Part shown: in pieces, positions 7,702 to 16,357 of the stretch
Position numbering within the stretch: position 1 is the stretch's first letter
How the letters are laid out: the number at the start of each line of letters is the position of its first letter
From: an uncultured Clostridia bacterium
Lineage (GTDB): Bacteria > Bacillota > Clostridia > UBA1381
Direction of reading: 5' to 3'
DNA length: 50,518 nucleotides
NCBI GenBank assembly: GCA_934454215.1
Contig: CAKSGG010000010.1
Location: forward strand, 1 to 50,518
Position numbers and translations under genes: made by a program
The notes under the pieces: model-generated
Told to the model about the DNA's origin: nothing
The model's database searches: none
What the model saw: only the letters and a program-made list of their open reading frames with translations

Positions 7702-8970
7702 TTATATATTTGAGAACAGTGAAAGGAATACGCCTGCCGCAACCGCTGAACCTATAACGCCTGCAACGTTTGGTCCCATGGCGTGCATAAGCAGAAAGTT
7801 TGACGGGTTCTCTTTCTGTCCTACAGTCTGTGATACGCGGGCTGCCATAGGAACGGCGGAAACTCCTGCCGAACCGATAAGCGGATTAACCTTACCCTTT
7901 GTAAGCACATACATAATATCTCCCAGCAGCAATCCTCCGAATGTTGAGAAGCAGAATGCTATCAAGCCGAGCGCAATGATACCCAATGTCTGGGGATTTA
8001 AAAAGCTTTCGGCTGTGGCGGTTGCTCCGACCGTTACACCCAGGAAGATTGTTATAATGTTCATTAATTCGTTCTGTGCCGTTTTTGCGATTCTGTCAAC
8101 AACGCCCGATTCTTTCATTATGTTACCGAGCATCAGACAGCCGACAAGCGAAACAGCGTCAGGAATAATAAGTCCGACAACTATTGTAACGATAATCGGG
8201 AACAAAATCTTTTCCGTTTTGCTTACGGGTCTTAACTGCTCCATAACCGTACATCTCATTTTCTTTGTTGTCATCAGTTTCATGATAGGAGGCTGAATAA
8301 CAGGAATAAGAGCCATGTACGAATATGCCGCAACCGCAATTGCCGGCAGCAACGACGGAGCAAGCGATTTTGTTACGTAAATAGCCGTAGGGCCGTCAGC
8401 ACCGCCTATAATACCGATTGAGCTTGCTTCCTTTACGCCAAAGCATATTGACGGAACAAGCGCACTCAATACAAGCGCTCCGACGAATGTGAAGAATACG
8501 CCGAACTGCGCAGCGGCACCGAGCAGAATACTTTTCGGATTTGCAATAAGCGGACCAAAGTCTGTCATACACCCGATACCCACAAATATAAGCGGCGGAT
8601 ATATACCAAGCTTAACGCCCAAATACAGCAGGTCAAGCAATCCGCCCTCAGACGCTATAAGCTGCATATCCAAATGACCGTCTATCATATACTCCGGATT
8701 TGTGAAAAATTCCGTGTGCATCATAATCGCACTTGAATCCTTCAGCATCGGCAGGTTTGTCAGCAACATACCGAACGCTATCGGAAGCAATAACAACGGC
8801 TCGAATTTTTTTACAATTGCCAGATACAGAAGCAGGCAGGAAACGGCAATCATTACGGGAGTTCCTATTATCTCCAGAAAGCTCGCTCCGCTGTTCATAG
8901 CGTCCTGCGCATTTTGGATAAGCGCCGCTACACCTGTATTCTGTAAAAAGCTTAAAATACTTTCCAACAC
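7702..8970 (-). CDS. oadB: Na+-transporting decarboxylase beta subunit
   Basis: Membrane pump subunit that decarboxylates carboxybiotin and exports Na+. The 422-residue, very hydrophobic protein has about nine to eleven membrane segments and the family's re-entrant segments: GIIGGADGPTAIYV and the later GSAGVSAVPMAARVSQ. The best start is GTG at 8970 (the complement reads GTG TTG GAA AGT). The upstream ribosome binding site is weak (AAGTGGTG), which is unusual beside the strong sites of its neighbours. Same operon as the biotin carrier, whose stop is 39 bp upstream. Confidence 0.93.
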   Translation of the reverse strand: MLESILSFLQNTGVAALIQNAQDAMNSGASFLEIIGTPVMIAVSCLLLYLAIVKKFEPLLLLPIAFGMLLTNLPMLKDSSAIMMHTEFFTNPEYMIDGHLDMQLIASEGGLLDLLYLGVKLGIYPPLIFVGIGCMTDFGPLIANPKSILLGAAAQFGVFFTFVGALVLSALVPSICFGVKEASSIGIIGGADGPTAIYVTKSLAPSLLPAIAVAAYSYMALIPVIQPPIMKLMTTKKMRCTVMEQLRPVSKTEKILFPIIVTIVVGLIIPDAVSLVGCLMLGNIMKESGVVDRIAKTAQNELMNIITIFLGVTVGATATAESFLNPQTLGIIALGLIAFCFSTFGGLLLGDIMYVLTKGKVNPLIGSAGVSAVPMAARVSQTVGQKENPSNFLLMHAMGPNVAGVIGSAVAAGVFLSLFSNI

Positions 8971-9009
8971 GTTTTGTCACCACTTTCTTTATTCAATTTC
9001 AAAGGAAAA

Positions 9010-9399
9010 TTAATCAATTGTGATTATAACATCGCCTGTGTTTACACTCTGTCCCGTGCTTACTTCTACACTTGCTACAGTACCCTCAACACCTGCAAAA
9101 ATCTCATTTTCCATTTTCATTGCCTCAAGAACGGCAACCAATGTATCGTTTGATACCTTATCACCTACATTTACCTTAACAGATACTATGCTGCCAGGCA
9201 TCGGTGATGAAACCTTCTTTGAACCCTGTGCGCCCGACGTTTTTGCTGCCGGTGCGGGAGCGGGAGCAGCAGCCGGAGCTGCCTGTACGACAGGTGCAGC
9301 CGCTGCAGCAGGAGCCGCCGCAGGTGCTGAAACGCCGCCTAATTCTTCTACGTCAACCTCATAGGTTTTTCCGTTTACCGTTATATTAAACTTTCTCAT
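9010..9399 (-). CDS. Biotin carboxyl carrier protein (1.3S/gamma-type)
   Basis: Small biotinylated carrier that shuttles CO2 between carboxyltransferase and beta-subunit sites. It has 129 residues: an N-terminal FNITVNGKTYEVDVEEL segment, a flexible Ala/Pro linker (about 24-55) and a biotinyl domain with EAMKMEN, where K95 is biotinylated. The start is ATG 9399 behind AGGAGG; a longer reading frame up to 9471 would run into the delta-subunit gene. As the only carrier in the operon, it presumably serves both MmdA and OadA. Confidence 0.95.
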   Translation of the reverse strand: MRKFNITVNGKTYEVDVEELGGVSAPAAAPAAAAAPVVQAAPAAAPAPAPAAKTSGAQGSKKVSSPMPGSIVSVKVNVGDKVSNDTLVAVLEAMKMENEIFAGVEGTVASVEVSTGQSVNTGDVIITID

Positions 9400-9412
9400 T
9401 ATATTTACCTCC

Positions 9413-9817
9413 TCAGAATATTTTATTACTAATCGTTTCATTAACTCCCGCTTTATTCCAAGCAGGTACATTATTGTCTACTCTTCTGTAGGATTTAATC
9501 CTCAGATTATACGTTGATGTGTTCAGACTTGCGGCAACGGCAGCCGTCAAAACTGCAATAAGCTCTTCATCGTCCGCCTCATTTGTCTGAACGGGTACAG
9601 CCGCAGGCTTTGCTTCTTCAACAGGCTTTACTTCAGGCTTTGCATTCTTGTTCGGGTCTTTATAAAATATAACCTTGAACAGATATAAAACTAACATCAA
9701 TATTACAAGTACTGAAAAGACTATCAAAAGCCCTAAGCCGGTAACCAATCCGCCCATGCTCAACGCTTCTCCGAGAGATAAATTCTCACCCGTTATAATC
9801 GCTTGTGATAAATTCAT
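9413..9817 (-). CDS. Decarboxylase delta/gamma (OadG-type) subunit
   Basis: Small membrane subunit that anchors the carboxyltransferase to the beta pump. The 134-residue protein has one clear transmembrane helix (about residues 22-50, GGLVTGLGLLIVFSVL onward), then a Lys/Pro/Ala linker and a C-terminal segment with DDEELIAVLTAAVAASL, typical of OadG/MmdD. The tail ends KSYRRVDNNVPAWNKAG, a motif common in clostridial homologues. Start ATG 9817 with GGAGAGGG. It lies 23 bp after mmdA. Confidence 0.88.
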   Translation of the reverse strand: MNLSQAIITGENLSLGEALSMGGLVTGLGLLIVFSVLVILMLVLYLFKVIFYKDPNKNAKPEVKPVEEAKPAAVPVQTNEADDEELIAVLTAAVAASLNTSTYNLRIKSYRRVDNNVPAWNKAGVNETISNKIF

Positions 9818-9840
9818 GATTACCCTCTCCTTTCAGCGTG

Positions 9841-11391
9841 TTACATCGGGAGATTTCCGTGCTTTTTGGCAGGAAGCGAATCACGCTTTGATATAAGCAT
9901 TTCAAGAGCCGCAATAATTCTCGGTCTTGTCGAATCAGGCTCTATAACATCGTCGATATATCCTCTTGACGCAGCAACAAACGGCGAAGCAAGCTTGTTC
10001 TTGTATTCCTGAATCTTTTCCGCTCTTGCGGCAATCGGGTCGGAGCTGTTTGCAACATCATCTCTGAAAATGATATTTGCCGCACCCTCGGGACCCATAA
10101 CGGCAACCTCTGCCGTCGGCCATGCCATAACTATATCTGTTCCGAGCTGCTTTGAGCTCATCGCCGTAAATGCACCGCCGTAAGCTTTTCTCAATATTAC
10201 GTTAATCTTGGGAACAGTTGCCTCAGCATACGCATACGCAAGCTTTGCACCGTGACGGATTATTCCGCCCAGCTCCTGAGCCGCACCCGGAATATATCCC
10301 GGAACGTCTGTAAGAGTTACAATCGGTATATTAAAGCTGTCGCAGAAGCTTACAAATCTTGCAGCCTTATCCGATGCGTCAATATCAAGCGCACCTGCCG
10401 TTACATCGGGCTGATTTGCAACTATACCTGCCGCAATGCCGTTGAAACGTGCAAATCCCACAACTATATTCTTTGCAAATTCCGACTGAACCTCCATAAA
10501 GTCTCCGTTATCAACAATCTGTGCAATAACGTTCTTTACGTCATACGCCTTATCCGCCTCATCGGGAACTATTGTTGAAAGTCCCTCAGACAGTCTGTTT
10601 ATATCGTCGCAAGGAGCTGTCACGGAAGTACCCTCAAGATTATTTGACGGCAGGAATGACAGCAGTCTTTTAATCTGCTCAATACATTCTTCTTCACTTG
10701 CGGCCGTAAAATGAGCAACTCCCGATTTCTCGGCATGAACCTTAGCTCCGCCCAAATCTTCGATTGTTACATCCTCGCCCGTTGCGGCTTTTATAACCCG
10801 CGGTCCTGTTATAAACATCTGTGACGTTTTATCTACCATAAACACAAAGTCCGAAATAGCCGGAGAATGTGCCGCACCGCCGGCACACGGCCCCATAACG
10901 GCGCTTATCTGAGGAATTACACCCGAATTTCTTGTATTTCGGAAAATAATTTCTCCCAATCCCGCAAGAGCGTCAACGCCCTCCTGAATTCTTGCGCCGC
11001 CCGAATCGCTCATTCCTACGACAGGCGCACCCGTTTTGGCTGCCAAATCCATAACCTTGCAAATTTTCTTTGCGTGCATCTCACCCAGTGAGCCGCCCAT
11101 AACCGTAAAGTCCTGCGAATAAACGTATACCAAACGTCCGTCAACAGAACCGTAACCCGTTACAACGCCCTCTCCCGGAGCTTCCGCACAATCCATGCCA
11201 AACTCGCTGCATCTGTGATTTACAAATGCGTCGATTTCCACAAAGCTGCCCTCATCAAGAAGCAGATTGATTCTTTCACGGGCTGTATGCTTTCCGGCAT
11301 CATGCTGTTTTTTGATTTTCGCTTCGCCGCCGCCGTTCTCAATCTGATTTCTGCGGTATTGAAGTTCTGTCAGTTTATCAACTGTTCCCAT
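9841..11391 (-). CDS. mmdA: Methylmalonyl-CoA decarboxylase alpha subunit / 12S-type acyl-CoA carboxyltransferase
   Basis: Crotonase-fold carboxyltransferase that exchanges CO2 between (methyl)malonyl-CoA and biotin. The 516-residue protein has the N half with HTARERINLLLDEGSF, SQDFTVMGGSLG and the oxyanion segment GPCAGGAAHSPA. The C half has the second oxyanion loop (DVPGYIPGAAQELGGIIRHGAKL, then KAYGGAF). Start ATG 11391 is behind GGAGG; a start 66 nt upstream lacks a binding site. First gene of the operon, transcribed from the promoter at 11475-11503. Substrate (methylmalonyl-, malonyl- or glutaconyl-CoA) cannot be fixed from sequence; methylmalonyl-CoA fits the neighbours best. Confidence 0.93.
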   Translation of the reverse strand: MGTVDKLTELQYRRNQIENGGGEAKIKKQHDAGKHTARERINLLLDEGSFVEIDAFVNHRCSEFGMDCAEAPGEGVVTGYGSVDGRLVYVYSQDFTVMGGSLGEMHAKKICKVMDLAAKTGAPVVGMSDSGGARIQEGVDALAGLGEIIFRNTRNSGVIPQISAVMGPCAGGAAHSPAISDFVFMVDKTSQMFITGPRVIKAATGEDVTIEDLGGAKVHAEKSGVAHFTAASEEECIEQIKRLLSFLPSNNLEGTSVTAPCDDINRLSEGLSTIVPDEADKAYDVKNVIAQIVDNGDFMEVQSEFAKNIVVGFARFNGIAAGIVANQPDVTAGALDIDASDKAARFVSFCDSFNIPIVTLTDVPGYIPGAAQELGGIIRHGAKLAYAYAEATVPKINVILRKAYGGAFTAMSSKQLGTDIVMAWPTAEVAVMGPEGAANIIFRDDVANSSDPIAARAEKIQEYKNKLASPFVAASRGYIDDVIEPDSTRPRIIAALEMLISKRDSLPAKKHGNLPM

Positions 11392-11474
11392 GACCAAACC
11401 TCCATTTTTATTATAATTAAAATATATTATTATGTACACAGATTCAGTATACATCAAAAATATTCCTATTGTAT

Positions 11475-11503
11475 ATTATATCGTATTTATTATTTTTTTG
11501 CAA
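11475..11503 (-). promoter_or_regulatory. Sigma-A promoter of the decarboxylase operon
   Basis: On the minus strand TTGCAA (11503-11498), a 17-bp spacer and a perfect TATAAT (11480-11475). It lies 84 bp upstream of the mmdA start. The 280-bp divergent gap to lysR otherwise holds AT-rich DNA, where a LysR site would be expected. Confidence 0.65.
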
Positions 11504-11612
11504 TATTTTTTTAGGCAGAGAAAGGGTCAAAAATAACGGCAATTTTACATAATTATTTAGTTATCTTATACAAAAACCCCTCTTTTTAGTATTATATCGA
11601 CAGTTTTTACGC

Positions 11613-11641
11613 TTGACAAATCAATATAAATATGTTATGTT
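11613..11641 (+). promoter_or_regulatory. Sigma-A promoter of lysR
   Basis: TTGACA (11613-11618), a 17-bp spacer and TATGTT (11636-11641), 31 bp before the lysR start codon. Confidence 0.65.
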
Positions 11642-11656
11642 ATCATTAAATAACAA
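11637..11656. promoter_or_regulatory. Candidate Rex operator over the lysR promoter
   Basis: On the minus strand a 20-bp site has arms TTGTTAT and ATAACAT around a 6-bp centre. Against the clostridial Rex consensus (TTGTTAA, 6 bp, TTAACAA) it matches 11 of 14 defined positions, with symmetric TGTTAT/ATAACA arms. It overlaps the -10 and the transcript start of lysR. A rex gene is present at 19535-20173. Regulation by Rex is inferred. Confidence 0.4.
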
Positions 11657-11671
11657 AAGGAGCTTTCTATT

Positions 11672-12604
11672 ATGACATTACAGCAGATTCTTTATGCAAT
11701 AACAATATCGGATTTCGGCTCTATGAACAAAGCCGCCGAGGCGCTGTTCATATCTCAGCCTACGCTTACAAATTCAATAAAGGAGCTGGAAAATGAGGTC
11801 GGTATAACAATCTTCCGCCGCAGCGGCAGAGGTATGGTTCTTACTGCGGAGGGTGAAGAATTTCTTGTATATGCCAGACAATTGTATCAGCAATATGAGC
11901 TTATAAACAAAAAATACACTGACCCGTCGAATATCAAGCGGAAATTCGGAGTATCATCACAGCATTATTCATTTGCCGTAAAAGCATTCGTCGAAACCGC
12001 CAAGCAATTCGATATGCAAAAATACGAATTTGCAATGCGTGAAGAAAAAACAATGGACGTAATAAATGACGTCAGCCAGTTAAAAAGTGAAATAGGGCTG
12101 CTGTATCTGAACGATTTTAATGAAAAAGTCATAACAAAAATACTTCGTGACAATGACCTTGAATTTCATCCGCTTATAGACTGCAAAGCATATGTATATA
12201 TATGGAAAAACCATCCGCTCGCAAAAAATAAGTCAATCAGTTTTTCGGAACTTAAGGATTATCCCTGTCTTTCATTTGAGCAGGGCGAAAAAGGGTCGTT
12301 TTATCTTGCCGAAGAAATTTTAAGTACGAACGAGTATCCGCAGACAATAAAGGCAACCGACCGTTCAACAATGCTAAATCTTATGGTCGGTCTTAACGGA
12401 TATACACTTTGCTCGGGAATAATCTGCGAAGAATTAAACGGCAGCGATTACATAGCCGTTCCGTTCCGCTCGGACGACGATAACCCTAACCAAATCATGA
12501 AAATCGGCTATATCCTCAAAAAAGACAACCCTTTAAGCAAAATAGGAAAAACCTATATAGACGAGGTTACACGGTATCTGCAAAACTGTGTTCAGACGGT
12601 ATAA
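11672..12604 (+). CDS. LysR-family transcriptional regulator
   Basis: DNA-binding regulator, 310 residues. The N-terminal winged helix-turn-helix spans about residues 2-60 (AITISDFGSMNKAAEALFISQPTLTNSIKELE). The rest is a periplasmic-binding-protein-like effector domain (about 90-300). ATG start with AAAGGAG at 11655-11661. It is divergent from the decarboxylase operon, the usual arrangement for a LysR regulator and its target, so a dicarboxylate or CoA-ester signal is plausible but unproven. Its last 13 nt overlap the end of the convergent gerMN gene. Confidence 0.92.
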   Translation: MTLQQILYAITISDFGSMNKAAEALFISQPTLTNSIKELENEVGITIFRRSGRGMVLTAEGEEFLVYARQLYQQYELINKKYTDPSNIKRKFGVSSQHYSFAVKAFVETAKQFDMQKYEFAMREEKTMDVINDVSQLKSEIGLLYLNDFNEKVITKILRDNDLEFHPLIDCKAYVYIWKNHPLAKNKSISFSELKDYPCLSFEQGEKGSFYLAEEILSTNEYPQTIKATDRSTMLNLMVGLNGYTLCSGIICEELNGSDYIAVPFRSDDDNPNQIMKIGYILKKDNPLSKIGKTYIDEVTRYLQNCVQTV

Positions 12605-13086
12605 TCGGGTATAAACGTTTCTCTCATGTCAAGATACCCCATAAAATCCTTTTGCTTTTTTCCGTTTACGGTAAAGCGTACGTTATGTATTCCCTCAACA
12701 GAGGTAAGCGAATCAACAACCGAATACACCGTCAGCAGTTCTATATCCCTGCCCTCGGCATGATTTTTTATAACAGAATTTTTTATATCCACATATGCGA
12801 TTCCGTCTTTTACATATACGCTCATACAGCCTTTTATGTTCGGAATCGTTCTTTTTATTTTCAAATTATCGTCGTCACCCTTAATCAGCAGCTTTAAAAC
12901 GTATTTCGCTTGTTCCTCCGTATCAAGCTTAGGTATCTGCACTCTTGTCGGAAGAAGCTTTAGTATCTGTGCGTCGGTAAAATAAAGCTTAACGCTCGTT
13001 GTCTGAATACCGCTTGTCCCGAATGACGATACCGCAAAGGCACATACTGCGGCAAGCAGTACAAAAATAAATATTATTCGTTTCAT
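12592..13086 (-). CDS. GerMN-domain protein with N-terminal signal/anchor
   Basis: Exported protein of 164 residues. An N-terminal hydrophobic segment (MKRIIFIFVLLAAVCAFAVSS, no clear lipobox) is followed by one GerMN domain: VKLYFTDAQILKLLPTR, an alpha-helical EEQAKYVLKLLIKG segment and VKDGIAYVDIKNSV. GerMN domains occur in spore germination/sporulation protein GerM and in exported proteins of unclear biochemical role, thought to bind cell-wall or protein partners. I start at ATG 13086, preceded by GGAG; the longer frame to 13137 runs through the structured leader. Last gene of the rex-uvr gene run; it may have a sporulation or envelope role. Confidence 0.82.
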   Translation of the reverse strand: MKRIIFIFVLLAAVCAFAVSSFGTSGIQTTSVKLYFTDAQILKLLPTRVQIPKLDTEEQAKYVLKLLIKGDDDNLKIKRTIPNIKGCMSVYVKDGIAYVDIKNSVIKNHAEGRDIELLTVYSVVDSLTSVEGIHNVRFTVNGKKQKDFMGYLDMRETFIPDYTV

Positions 13087-13156
13087 AAAAATCTCCGTTC
13101 CGCCGCTGCACTTCGGCAATCTCCTTCGGTGCGGCACATAAATAAAGGAGATTTTT
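13087..13156 (-). promoter_or_regulatory. Structured mRNA leader that can sequester the gerMN ribosome binding site
   Basis: In the gerMN mRNA, AAAAATCTCC (minus 13156-13147) is the exact 10-bp complement of GGAGATTTTT (minus 13096-13087), which contains the gerMN ribosome binding site and ends at its ATG. Between them lies an inner hairpin (GCCGC with GCGGC) whose loop carries a second GGAGATT copy (minus 13124-13118) able to pair with the same upstream segment. The two pairings exclude each other. A translational switch is inferred; no known riboswitch class is recognised. Confidence 0.5.
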
Positions 13157-13225
13157 CTTCGGAGGTTGTTTTAAAGTAAAAAAACCTCCATATTTATTAT
13201 ATGAAGGCTCTTTATGATTTATTAC

Positions 13226-13483
13226 TTATTTTCTGCTGTCAACCGCCGCTTGCAGTGCCTTTGACAACTGGTCGGGGCATGATGTTCCTCTTCCGCCGCA
13301 GTCTATACCCTTCAGCCTGTCTATGGCATCAGTAATTTTCATTCCCTTTACCAGCGAGCTTATACCCTGCAAGTTTCCGTTACAGCCGCCCAAAAAGCTG
13401 ACATTTACGATTTTGTCTCCGTCAAGCTCCAGAAATATCTGTCTTGAACATACTCCCGTAGGTCTGTATTCGTATTTTTCCAT
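13226..13483 (-). CDS. TSCPD-domain protein (TIGR03905 family)
   Basis: Small 85-residue protein of a family widespread in Clostridia and unassigned in function. The sequence has YRPTGVCSRQIFLELDGDKI, then FLGGCNGNLQGIS, and ends with CGGRGTSCPDQLSKAL, the TSCPD signature. The TSCPD domain also occurs at the C-terminus of some ribonucleotide reductases. Conserved cysteines (GVCS, GGCNGN, CGGRGTSCPD) suggest metal or Fe-S binding, which is inference. ATG 13483 with GGAGG. Lies 33 bp after uvrA in the same direction. Confidence 0.88.
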   Translation of the reverse strand: MEKYEYRPTGVCSRQIFLELDGDKIVNVSFLGGCNGNLQGISSLVKGMKITDAIDRLKGIDCGGRGTSCPDQLSKALQAAVDSRK

Positions 13484-13516
13484 ATTAATTCCTCCATTCC
13501 GCCGCCATTGACGGCA

Positions 13517-16336
13517 TTACAACAATTTCTTTATATATTTTCCCGTATATGAAATTTCCGACTTTGCAACCGTTTCGGGCGTACCCTTGGCGATAACCTC
13601 ACCGCCGCGAATACCTCCCTCAGGACCCATGTCGATTATATAATCAGCCGTTTTTATAACGTCAAGATTATGCTCTATAACAACAACCGTATTCCCGCCC
13701 TCAACAAGTCTGTTGAGCACCTCCGTAAGCTTATGAACATCGGCAGTATGCAGTCCCGTTGTAGGCTCGTCCAAAATATATATCGTCTTGCCTGTGCTTT
13801 GCTTTGACAGCTCCGTTGCAAGCTTTACTCTCTGTGCCTCACCGCCCGAAAGCGTTGTTGAGCTTTGACCGAGCTTTACATATCCCAGTCCTACCTCCTG
13901 TAAAACCTCTAACTTTCGTTTCAGCTTTGGCAGATTTTCAAAAAATACAACTGCCTCATCAACCGTCATTTCAAGCACATCATAAATATTCTTACCCTTG
14001 TATTTTACTTCAAGCGTTTCTCTGTTGTATCGCTTGCCCTTGCAGACCTCGCACGGCACGTATACGTCCGCCAGAAAGTGCATTTCGATTTTCTTAATTC
14101 CGTCGCCCGAGCAAGCCTCACACCGTCCGCCTTTAACGTTAAAGCTGAAGCGCCCTGCTTTATATCCCCTCATTTTTGATTCGTTCGTATTTGCAAAAAC
14201 CTCGCGAATATCATTAAACAGATTCGTATATGTGGCAGGATTGGAACGGGGCGTTCTTCCTATCGGGCTTTGGTCGATATTTATAATTTTATCAAGCTGT
14301 TCCACGCCCTCTATAGTCTTATGCTCTCCCGCTCTTGTTCTTGCGTGATTAAGCTCTCTCGCAAGACGTTTATATAATATTTCATTTACAAGCGACGATT
14401 TGCCCGAGCCGCTCACTCCCGTAACGCAGGTTATAACTCCGAGAGGGATTTTTACGTTTATGTTTTTAAGGTTGTTTTCTTTCGCTCCCTTTATCGTGAG
14501 CCACCCTGCCGGCTTGCGCCTTGTTTTGGGAACTTCGATTTTTAATTCACCGCTGAGATATTTTCCCGTTATTGATTCAGGGCTTTTAATTATATCCTCA
14601 ACCGTCCCCTGACCGACAAGCCGTCCGCCGTTTACGCCTGCGCCGGGTCCTATATCTATTATATGGTCTGCGGCATACATCGTGTCGGTATCATGTTCGA
14701 CAACTATAACCGTATTTCCCAAATCACGCAAATGTTTCAGCGTTCCTATAAGTCTGTCATTATCCCTTTGATGAAGTCCTATACTCGGCTCGTCAAGGAT
14801 ATATAAAACTCCCGTAAGTCCCGAGCCTATCTGCGTTGCCAGCCGTATGCGCTGTGCCTCGCCGCCCGAAAGCGTTGCGGAGGCTCTTGACAGCGTAAGA
14901 TAATCAAGTCCCACATCAAGCAGAAATTTCAGTCTTGATTTTATCTCCTTTAAAACCTGATTTGCAATCATTTTTTCTCTGTCCGTAAGCTTGACTTCAT
15001 TTATAAAATCCATAGCCTCATTAATCGGCATACAAGTAAATTCATATATATTCTTGCCGTTTACCGTAACGGCAAGCACTTCCTCATTCAGTCTTGCACC
15101 GTGGCACTTCGGGCAGTCTGCCTCGCTAAGATACCGTTCAAGCTCGTATCTTGTATAAATCGACGTTGTTTCTTTATATCTGCGTTCAAGATTATTTATA
15201 ATCCCCTCAAACGCCGCCTTATAAGAACCCGAGCCATAACCCCTTGTATAGTGCATTTCAAGCTTTTCATCACCCGTACCGTAAAAAACAACGTTCTTTA
15301 CTTCATCAGACAAATCCTTAAACGGCGTGTTTATATCGAATTTATATCTTTCTGCAAGCGCACTGTAATACATATACGCCATACTTTCCTCATCTGATGA
15401 GCTGCCCCAGCCCGACGCACGAATCGCACCGTCCACAAGGCTTTTTGTTTCATCAACTACCACAAGGCTCGGGTCGAATTTAAGCAAATGACCCAATCCG
15501 TCACATTCGGGACATGCTCCGTAAGGGTTGTTAAATGAAAATAATCTCGGTGCAAGCTCCTGCAAGCTTATCCCGCAGTCATCACAGGCATAATTCTGAC
15601 TGAAATTCATTGACTCGCCGCCTATAATCTCAACCGTCACAACATCGCCCGTCAAGCCGATTGCCGTTTCAATCGAATCCGCCAGACGCTGATTCATGTT
15701 TTCACGCACAACAAGTCTGTCAACCACTATTTCTATAGTATGCTTAAATGTCTTTTTAAGGTTTATTTCCTCGCTTAAATCATACATTTCCCCATCAGCC
15801 TTGACTCTTACAAAGCCGTTCTTTTTTGCGTTTTCAAAAACCTTTTTATGCTCGCCCTTTTTCCCCCGTATAACAGGAGCAAGAATCTGTATTTTTGTTC
15901 CCTCCGGCAACTCCGTAACCTTGTCCACAATCTGGTCAAGCGTCTGACGCTTTACTTCCTTTCCGCATTTGGGGCAATGCGGTATTCCGATACGTGCGTA
16001 CAGCAATCTCAGATAATCGTATATTTCCGTAACCGTACCCACCGTTGACCTCGGATTCTTTGAGGTCGTTTTCTGGTCGATGCTGATTGCGGGAGAAAGT
16101 CCCTCAATATAATCAACATCAGGCTTTTCCATCTGCCCCAAAAACTGGCGTGCGTATGACGACAGTGATTCAACATACCGCCTTTGACCCTCGGCATATA
16201 TCGTGTCAAATGCAAGCGACGACTTTCCCGAACCGCTTAAGCCCGTCATAACGACAAGCTTATCACGGGGAATCGTAACGTCTACATTTTTAAGATTATG
16301 CTCTCTTGCCCCAAGAATTTTTATTTCATCAGCCAA
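13517..16336 (-). CDS. uvrA: Excinuclease ABC subunit A
   Basis: DNA-damage sensor ATPase of nucleotide excision repair; forms a complex with UvrB and loads it at lesions. The 939-residue protein is full length: first Walker A GLSGSGKS (32-39), a zinc module with CDDCG and CPECDG, ABC signature LSGGEAQR, second Walker A GVSGSGKS, second zinc finger CEACSGDG and CEVCKGKRYN, second LSGGEAQR and the DEPTTGLH Walker B. The start is TTG at 16336 with GGAGGG 7 nt upstream, giving MADEIKILGAREHNLKN. It follows the 127-residue unknown gene after uvrB. Confidence 0.98.
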   Translation of the reverse strand: MADEIKILGAREHNLKNVDVTIPRDKLVVMTGLSGSGKSSLAFDTIYAEGQRRYVESLSSYARQFLGQMEKPDVDYIEGLSPAISIDQKTTSKNPRSTVGTVTEIYDYLRLLYARIGIPHCPKCGKEVKRQTLDQIVDKVTELPEGTKIQILAPVIRGKKGEHKKVFENAKKNGFVRVKADGEMYDLSEEINLKKTFKHTIEIVVDRLVVRENMNQRLADSIETAIGLTGDVVTVEIIGGESMNFSQNYACDDCGISLQELAPRLFSFNNPYGACPECDGLGHLLKFDPSLVVVDETKSLVDGAIRASGWGSSSDEESMAYMYYSALAERYKFDINTPFKDLSDEVKNVVFYGTGDEKLEMHYTRGYGSGSYKAAFEGIINNLERRYKETTSIYTRYELERYLSEADCPKCHGARLNEEVLAVTVNGKNIYEFTCMPINEAMDFINEVKLTDREKMIANQVLKEIKSRLKFLLDVGLDYLTLSRASATLSGGEAQRIRLATQIGSGLTGVLYILDEPSIGLHQRDNDRLIGTLKHLRDLGNTVIVVEHDTDTMYAADHIIDIGPGAGVNGGRLVGQGTVEDIIKSPESITGKYLSGELKIEVPKTRRKPAGWLTIKGAKENNLKNINVKIPLGVITCVTGVSGSGKSSLVNEILYKRLARELNHARTRAGEHKTIEGVEQLDKIINIDQSPIGRTPRSNPATYTNLFNDIREVFANTNESKMRGYKAGRFSFNVKGGRCEACSGDGIKKIEMHFLADVYVPCEVCKGKRYNRETLEVKYKGKNIYDVLEMTVDEAVVFFENLPKLKRKLEVLQEVGLGYVKLGQSSTTLSGGEAQRVKLATELSKQSTGKTIYILDEPTTGLHTADVHKLTEVLNRLVEGGNTVVVIEHNLDVIKTADYIIDMGPEGGIRGGEVIAKGTPETVAKSEISYTGKYIKKLL

Positions 16337-16357
16337 TTTTAAACCCTCCGTTTCAAA

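Noticed and set aside
9020..9364. Ala-rich plus-strand frame opposite the biotin carrier gene
   Set aside because: Composition is the mirror of the Ala/Pro linker of the real gene; the biotinyl motif proves the minus strand.
13161..13189. GGAGGTT ... AACCTCC hairpin between the TSCPD gene and gerMN
   Set aside because: Only 7 bp with a long loop and no T run on either strand, so it is not called a terminator; it may add to the leader structure.
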